Positions 7,412-11,058 of a stretch of DNA of 11,058 bases are shown one piece after another; within the stretch, counting starts at the first letter, position 1, and each line of letters starts with the position of its first letter. The position numbers were made by a program, and so were the translations under genes. The notes under the pieces were generated by a model. That model was not told the DNA's origin and did not search any database. It saw only the letters and a list, made by a program, of their open reading frames with translations. Origin of the DNA: Deltaproteobacteria bacterium. GTDB taxonomy: Bacteria > Desulfobacterota > JAENJC01. The DNA is taken from the NCBI GenBank assembly GCA_016208525.1, contig JACQYJ010000159.1, positions 1-11,058 on the forward strand, written 5' to 3'.

Positions 7412-7655
7412 AGGATTCCTTCTTTGTGTAGTCAGATATCCTGGATGGGGTGATACTTGATATCCCGTGCTTATAAACAAGGGTGTCGCCGCTTGAATGC
7501 GATTCCAGCTGGATGCAGAAGTTGTCAAAGCACTTTATCTGACCGTGGATCTCCTTGCCGTCCAGCATATGGACAGTAACAGGGGACTTCTCCCTGCGCA
7601 TGTGATTCAGGAACTGGTCCTGAATGTTTACATTCCCCTTGGTCGAAGTGGTCAT
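7398..7655 (-). CDS. hfq: RNA chaperone Hfq
   Basis: An 85-residue Sm-like protein that forms a hexamer and pairs small RNAs with mRNAs. Motifs align directly with E. coli Hfq: NIQDQFLN (proximal-face helix), RRE rim patch (residues 20-22), GQIKCFDNFCIQLE (Sm1, with the Phe equivalent to F42) and VYKHGISSITPSR (Sm2, Tyr61-Lys62-His63). The C-terminal tail is short (ISDYTKKESFVEG). The ATG at 7655 is preferred because AGGGAGGT (7660-7667) lies at ideal spacing and the Hfq fold needs nothing upstream. The same frame is open up to a TTG at 7823 with its own good Shine-Dalgarno, so a longer form is possible. The gap from miaA is 112 bases. Confidence 0.95.
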   Translation of the reverse strand: MTTSTKGNVNIQDQFLNHMRREKSPVTVHMLDGKEIHGQIKCFDNFCIQLESHSSGDTLVYKHGISSITPSRISDYTKKESFVEG

Positions 7656-7823
7656 CAATACCTCCCTGGCTTTTTCATCATTTGTTTTTTTGTGTACAGG
7701 CCTTTCTTTTGGCTTTATGACCTTTGTATCCGGCTTTTTTTCATCCCCGGGCGCCGGCTTTGAAACCTCAGAGATGTAAGGTTTGGCCAGCAAATCTCCC
7801 AACTTCACTGAAAATGTTTCCAA
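7656..7823 (-). other. Possible 56-codon N-terminal extension of Hfq (alternative TTG start)
   Basis: In frame with hfq there is an open stretch of 56 codons from TTG 7823. AAGGAGGGG (minus strand; 7828-7836) lies five to six bases upstream of that TTG. Its first 56 bases lie within the 3' end of miaA in another frame. It would encode a Lys-, Pro- and Glu-rich segment including PAPGDEKKPDTKV and KERPVHKKTNDEKAR. The SD-like string is also simply miaA codons for GKEG, so it may be accidental. Confidence 0.35.
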
Positions 7824-8724
7824 TATACCCCTCCTTACCTACATCAAACCAGGTTATCTCATTATCCCGCCTGAACCATGTCATCTGCCTCTTTGCATAA
7901 TGCCTTGTATCCCTCTTTATCATGTTTATAGAATCTTCTAAATTATACTCCCCTGATATGTATCTGCAAATGTGGCAATAGCCTATCGCCTGCATTCCCT
8001 TTAGGTCCGGCCCGTATCCCATTTCAAGGATTCGTTTAACTTCGTCAATGAAACCTGCTCTTATCATACTATCAACCCTGTAGTCAATATTTTTATAGAG
8101 AGTTTCCCTTTCTGTATACAACCCTATCTTGAACGCATAATATGGCCTCTCCGGAAAGGCGTGTTCTTTCTGATAGAGAGATATGGGATGCCCAGTCATG
8201 TAATATATCTCCAGGGCCCTTATAATCCTATGGGTATTGGCAGGGCCAATCCTCTCAGCAGCATCAGGGTCCACATCCCTTAACTTATTATAAAGAGAGG
8301 AAAGACCGGCCTCCTCGGCCTCTTTTCTCAGCTTTTCCCTTATATCTTTGTCAGCGCCCGGCGCATCAAATATCCCTTCAGTCAATGCCTTTATGTAAAG
8401 CCCGGCGCCTCCGGCAACAAACGGGAGATTACCTTTATCCACTATTTCCCTTATTGCCTTTGATGCCTCCTCCCTGAACTGGGCTGCATCAAACCCCTCA
8501 TCAGGGTCACGAATGTCTATAAGGTGGTGGCGAATCCTCTCTTGATCCTCCCTTGAAGGCTTGGCAGTCCCTATGTCCATGTACCTGTAGACCTGCATGG
8601 AGTCAGCGCTTATAACCTCACCATGAAACCTTTCTGCCAGTCCTAGGGCAACCCTGGACTTCCCGCTGGCTGTAGGCCCGACTATAACTATTATCTTGGG
8701 TCTTAGGTCTGTTTCATCCCTCAT
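7768..8724 (-). CDS. miaA: tRNA dimethylallyltransferase MiaA
   Basis: MiaA transfers a dimethylallyl group from DMAPP to N6 of A37 in tRNAs that read UNN codons, the first step towards ms2i6A. The 318-residue product has the usual family length. Seen motifs: P-loop GPTASGKS (16-23), SADSMQVYRYMDIGTAKP (39-56) with the catalytic-site Asp and Thr, VAGGAGLYIKAL (about 103-113), RIIRALEIY and the C-terminal KRQMTWFRRDNEITWFD. The ATG at 8724 follows a short tandem of GATGAGG units (AAAGGATGAGGGATG), so another ATG lies 7 bases upstream out of frame; homology supports 8724. It starts 14 bases after the mutL stop and lies in the conserved mutL-miaA-hfq-hflX order. Confidence 0.96.
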   Translation of the reverse strand: MRDETDLRPKIIVIVGPTASGKSRVALGLAERFHGEVISADSMQVYRYMDIGTAKPSREDQERIRHHLIDIRDPDEGFDAAQFREEASKAIREIVDKGNLPFVAGGAGLYIKALTEGIFDAPGADKDIREKLRKEAEEAGLSSLYNKLRDVDPDAAERIGPANTHRIIRALEIYYMTGHPISLYQKEHAFPERPYYAFKIGLYTERETLYKNIDYRVDSMIRAGFIDEVKRILEMGYGPDLKGMQAIGYCHICRYISGEYNLEDSINMIKRDTRHYAKRQMTWFRRDNEITWFDVGKEGYIGNIFSEVGRFAGQTLHL

Positions 8725-8738
8725 CCCTCATCCTTTAA

Positions 8739-10565
8739 CTATCTTCTCCCGAACATCTTCTCGATCTCAATCTGATCAAGCATAACAAAAACAGGCCTTC
8801 CATGCGGACAGTTTGATGAAAAATCAATTGAATCCAGTTCCCTCAGCAAAGCGGCTATCTCCCCCGGGTCCATGTAATCCCCGCCTTCCACCGCGCTATG
8901 GCAAGCCATCCTTGAAAAGAGCCTCTCCATAAGCTCATCTATACGCTTAGTCCTGCCCGCATGGGCAAGCTCGTCAGCGATGTCCCTGACCAGACCTCTA
9001 ATGTTCTTATCGGACAGCGCCGTTGGAACTGACTTTATTACAAAGGTATCTCCCCCGAAATGCTCAACATCGAGCCCTGTTCCTGACAAAACTTCGAGAT
9101 GCTCTCTTATAAGCATCCCCTCAGATTGAGGCAGATCAACTACTTCCGGGATCAGGAGGGTCTGACTCTCCGGTCTTCTGTCCCTGTAAGTTTTTTTTAA
9201 TCTCTCAAAGGCTATCCTCTCGTGGGCCGCATGCTGGTCAATGAGGCACAGGTCATTCCCTGTTGAACAGACAATATACGTCCCCCCCACCCTGCCAAGG
9301 ACGGTGAGGGATGAGAAAAAACCGTCCCCCTTCGACAAGCTCAGGGAGATCGGTGCTTGCCCCATTCTTGTTGAGTTACTCGCCGTTCGTCCTGAGCCTG
9401 TCGAAGGATCGAACCGCTCTCTAAATAAGTCCGTCGAAGCATGTTCCGCATTTGAGGCGTACCTTCCTATGGCCTCCATAACCCTTTCCTGATAATTAGA
9501 GCCAGGTATTGGCAATTCATCGCTCTTGCCACTGACCACTGGCCACTGACCACTTCCCTTCCGCACACTCCATCCCTTCAACGCCTCGGAAACAGCTGCA
9601 TAAACGGCCCTGTGGATTTCATCGGTCTTTTTAAAGCGCACCTCACTCTTGGCAGGATGGACGTTCACATCCACATCAGACGGCGGGACATCAAGAAAGA
9701 GGAAGGCAAGTGGATACCTGTCTTTCTCCATGACGGTTCTGCAGGCATCCATTAACGCATGGAGTATGACCCTGTCCCTGACAAAACGGCCGTTCACGAA
9801 TATGTAGATTGATTTCTGGGTCGGTCTGTTTATGTCCGGGCCGGAAAGATACCCGCTGACATTGATTGCGGATTGCGGATTGCGGATTGCGGAATTTAAC
9901 TCCGAACTTTTTTCCAGATTCAGGGACACTGGTAGAAAACTTTTTCCCTCTTCCTTTATCATCCCGCATACCCTTGATAAGAGGTCTTTAGAGGAAGGCA
10001 GATTATAAATAGGGGAAGCGTTGTGATTATATATGAACCTTATGGAGGGGTAAGATATGGCCATCCTGGTTATGGTTTCAGTAATGTGGCTCAGTTCCGT
10101 AGTAGCGCTCTTCATAAACTTGAGCCTCGCAGGGGTATTAAAGAAGAGGTCCCTGACCTCGATGGTCGTCCCAACTGCGCCGCCGAAATCCTTTACTTCA
10201 ACCTCCCTGCCGCCGTCGATCTGGATAGATGTCCCGCTGATAGAGCCCTTAGGAACGGTCGTAAGTTTCAACCTTGATACAGACGCAATGCTTGGGAGCG
10301 CTTCGCCCCTGAAACCTAATGTTGATATATTGAACAAATCGGTTACGGTACTGATCTTGCTGGTTGCGTGCCTCTGAAGCGAAAGCAGGGCGTCTTCCCT
10401 GCCCATACCGCAGCCATTATCCGACACGCGAATCAGCTTCCGCCCGCCGTCTTCTATATCAACAATCATCTCGGTAGCCCCGGCATCTATGGAGTTTTCG
10501 ATGAGCTCTTTGACCACTGAAGCCGGTCTTTCGACCACTTCACCAGCGGCTATCTGGTTTATCAG
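8739..10565 (-). CDS. mutL: DNA mismatch repair protein MutL (endonuclease type), start codon unclear
   Basis: MutL couples MutS mismatch recognition to strand excision. Positions count from GTG 10538: GHKL ATPase motifs ELIENSIDAGA (11-21, catalytic Glu), DNGCGM (40-45), TLGFRGEAL (73-81) and VGTTIEV; transducer domain to about 310; a repeat-filled linker (about 320-410); C-terminal domain with endonuclease motif DQHAAHERIAFE (434-445), ACHSAVEGGD (545-554) and CPHGRP (577-582), so it should nick DNA. GTG 10538 is the only canonical start but would drop the near-invariant LINQIAAGE, which is encoded in frame directly upstream (to about 10571). No ATG, GTG or TTG exists between that segment and the in-frame TAA at 10132-10134. 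I extend to a CTG at 10565 as the smallest start keeping INQIAAGE; this is a guess. A tandem-repeat tract abuts the 5' end. Confidence 0.88.
   Translation of the reverse strand: MINQIAAGEVVERPASVVKELIENSIDAGATEMIVDIEDGGRKLIRVSDNGCGMGREDALLSLQRHATSKISTVTDLFNISTLGFRGEALPSIASVSRLKLTTVPKGSISGTSIQIDGGREVEVKDFGGAVGTTIEVRDLFFNTPARLKFMKSATTELSHITETITRMAISYPSIRFIYNHNASPIYNLPSSKDLLSRVCGMIKEEGKSFLPVSLNLEKSSELNSAIRNPQSAINVSGYLSGPDINRPTQKSIYIFVNGRFVRDRVILHALMDACRTVMEKDRYPLAFLFLDVPPSDVDVNVHPAKSEVRFKKTDEIHRAVYAAVSEALKGWSVRKGSGQWPVVSGKSDELPIPGSNYQERVMEAIGRYASNAEHASTDLFRERFDPSTGSGRTASNSTRMGQAPISLSLSKGDGFFSSLTVLGRVGGTYIVCSTGNDLCLIDQHAAHERIAFERLKKTYRDRRPESQTLLIPEVVDLPQSEGMLIREHLEVLSGTGLDVEHFGGDTFVIKSVPTALSDKNIRGLVRDIADELAHAGRTKRIDELMERLFSRMACHSAVEGGDYMDPGEIAALLRELDSIDFSSNCPHGRPVFVMLDQIEIEKMFGRR
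9329..9407. repeat. 79-bp palindromic element inside mutL
   Basis: Imperfect 25-bp inverted arms at 9329-9353 (CCTTCGACAAGCTCAGG type) and 9383-9407 (ending CCTGAGCCTGTCGAAGG on the plus strand) with a 29-base spacer. The arms are the same family as the inner arms at 3723-3798, but the outer CTCTTGCAAAAGT arms are absent. It is translated in frame into part of the MutL linker, giving PSTGSGRT and ISLSLSKGD peptides. Confidence 0.8.
9528..9554. repeat. 14-bp tandem repeat in the mutL linker
   Basis: GCCACTGACCACT occurs at 9528-9540 and again at 9542-9554, a period of 14 bases. On the minus strand it encodes GSGQWPVVSG within the linker between the MutL ATPase and C-terminal domains. The peptide is unlike any conserved MutL segment. 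Confidence 0.75.
9864..9891. repeat. Heptanucleotide tandem repeat (4 units) in the mutL transducer domain
   Basis: Four perfect copies of GATTGCG. On the minus strand they encode the NSAIRNPQSAIN stretch just before NVSGYLSGP, a strand conserved in MutL. The repeat therefore lengthens a loop ahead of that strand and leaves the frame intact. Confidence 0.8.
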
Positions 10566-10570
10566 GTTTT

Positions 10571-10640
10571 TTAGAAGATAAGAAGATGAGAAGTTTAGAA
10601 GATGAGAAAAACCTCTTAACCTCTTAACCTCTTAACCTCT
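10571..10640. repeat. Two tandem-repeat tracts abutting the 5' end of mutL
   Basis: The first tract (about 10571-10610) is built of irregular TAGAAGATGAGAA-like units. The second (10613-10640) is 3.5 perfect copies of the 8-mer CTCTTAAC. On the minus strand they lie immediately upstream of the first recognisable MutL codons (KNLINQ) and occupy the place where the missing start and first residues should be. Confidence 0.8.
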
Positions 10641-10803
10641 GCTGAACTCTCTGTGCACTCAAACGCTGACTTTTAAAAGCCCTACAATTTTTAAATCTAA
10701 AGCATGAGAACACAGAGAAGAAAAGGGTTTTAAAAGGTTTTTATACTCAAAATTTATCTCTGTGGTCTCTGTGGTTTGCAGTTTTTAGGTTTAATACTAA
10801 AGG
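10641..10803. other. A/T-rich divergent intergenic region with short dispersed repeats, no gene seen
   Basis: No coding sequence or RNA gene is supported here. It contains a perfect tandem of TCTCTGTGG (10757-10774), the related TCTCTGTGC near 10649 and an opposite-strand copy (GAACACAGAGAA) near 10708. It also holds two self-complementary A/T blocks, CTTTTAAAAG (10670-10679) and TTTTAAAA (10728-10735). The mutL promoter should lie here, but I find no convincing -35/-10 pair on the minus strand. Confidence 0.6.
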
Positions 10804-10822
10804 CTTCCATATTCCATGGAAG
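10804..10822. promoter_or_regulatory. Perfect 19-bp inverted repeat, likely operator of the dehydrogenase gene
   Basis: CTTCCAT-ATTCC-ATGGAAG: two 7-base arms that are exact reverse complements around a 5-base centre, with an inner palindrome TTCCATGGAA (10812-10821). It ends five bases before a TATAAT box, so a dimeric regulator bound here would cover the -35 region. The regulator is not in the window. Confidence 0.5.
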
Positions 10823-10827
10823 ATGGG

Positions 10828-10833
10828 TATAAT
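10828..10833 (+). promoter_or_regulatory. Candidate -10 box (TATAAT) for a near-leaderless dehydrogenase mRNA
   Basis: A perfect TATAAT lies eight bases before the ATG at 10842, so transcription would start at about 10840-10842, leaving almost no leader. No good Shine-Dalgarno precedes the ATG, which agrees with leaderless initiation. The -35 position (around 10805-10810, TTCCAT) is poor, suggesting activator dependence or a chance -10. Confidence 0.4.
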
Positions 10834-10841
10834 TCAAAATT

Positions 10842-11058
10842 ATGCGCGTAGCAATGTACTACAGCAATAAGGACGTGAGGCTTGAAGAGAAGCCTGTCCC
10901 CAAGGTAGGTCCAGGCGAAATCCTCATGAAGGTCCACGCCAGCGGCATCTGCGGCAGCGACGTCATGGAGTGGTACAGGCTGCACAAGGCGCCGCTGATC
11001 CTCGGCCACGAGATCGCCGGCCAGGTGGTGGAGGTCGGCGCCGGGGTCAAGAATTTTG
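10842..11058 (+). CDS. Zinc-dependent alcohol dehydrogenase family protein, N-terminus only
   Basis: The first 72 residues of a medium-chain (MDR) zinc dehydrogenase, of the sorbitol/threonine dehydrogenase-like type. Seen: MRVAMYYSNKDVRLEE..., PGEILMKVHASGICGSD with the catalytic zinc ligand Cys37, and LGHEIAGQVVEVG with His56 and Glu57 of the GHE motif. The NAD(P)-binding fold and the structural zinc site would lie beyond the window, so the substrate cannot be named. The ATG at 10842 fits the usual family N-terminus; an in-frame ATG four codons later is less likely. Residues 27-70 use only codons ending in G or C, unlike the mixed use of its neighbours. It is transcribed divergently from mutL. 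Confidence 0.92.
   Translation, partial: MRVAMYYSNKDVRLEEKPVPKVGPGEILMKVHASGICGSDVMEWYRLHKAPLILGHEIAGQVVEVGAGVKNF

Noticed and set aside
7401..7412. CCTTCGACAA at the hflX start as another copy of the palindromic arm
   Set aside because: Only about ten bases match and they encode the expected first residues (SKV) of HflX, so chance is likely.
7412..7528. An in-frame upstream extension of HflX
   Set aside because: It runs through the middle of hfq and shows no HflX homology; TTG 7411 has a good Shine-Dalgarno and fits the family start.

Overview
The window reads as a chromosomal piece of a Gram-negative bacterium. The signs are several lipobox and Sec signal peptides, an Hfq, and a MutL that carries its own endonuclease motif, as in lineages that lack MutH. 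The gene mix (mutL-miaA-hfq-hflX, DUF4384, an exported caspase-like protein, a CFI-box-CTERM protein) and the many short repeats, including arms of the CCTTCGACAGGCTCAGG type, recall environmental Nitrospirota or Desulfobacterota-like genomes. That placement is inference and I hold it loosely.

All genes but one lie on the minus strand, so the layout is easiest to follow from high to low coordinates. At the right edge (10842-11058, plus strand) is the start of a zinc-dependent alcohol dehydrogenase family gene. Just upstream of it are a TATAAT box and a perfect 19-bp inverted repeat. A repeat-rich divergent intergenic region (about 10570-10803) separates it from mutL. Then follow mutL, miaA, hfq and hflX (10565 down to 6302), tightly packed or overlapping. 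These cover mismatch repair, tRNA A37 prenylation, an sRNA chaperone and a ribosome-associated GTPase, in the same order as in E. coli.

A consensus-like promoter overlapping the hflX stop codon opens a second transcription unit (6243 down past base 1). It encodes a putative lipoprotein with a caspase (C14) domain, a secreted DUF4384 protein, a small one-pass Gly-rich membrane protein, and a 1255-residue lipoprotein. The large protein has Ig-like and FN3 domains, a right-handed beta-helix and a CFI-box-CTERM tail. A further exported protein starts in a 4-base GTGA overlap and runs off the window. This set looks like an envelope or surface module. A role for the caspase-like protein in processing the CFI-box protein is a hypothesis only.

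The most unusual feature is the way short palindromic and tandem repeats sit inside coding sequence without breaking frame. A 123-bp (41-codon) palindromic element lies inside the signal peptide of the large lipoprotein. A related 79-bp element and two unrelated tandem repeats lie in mutL. Another tandem-repeat tract abuts the 5' end of mutL, where no ATG, GTG or TTG start remains for the conserved N-terminus. A truncated copy of the palindromic arm appears to supply the Shine-Dalgarno sequence of the DUF4384 gene. This resembles in principle the Rickettsia palindromic elements.
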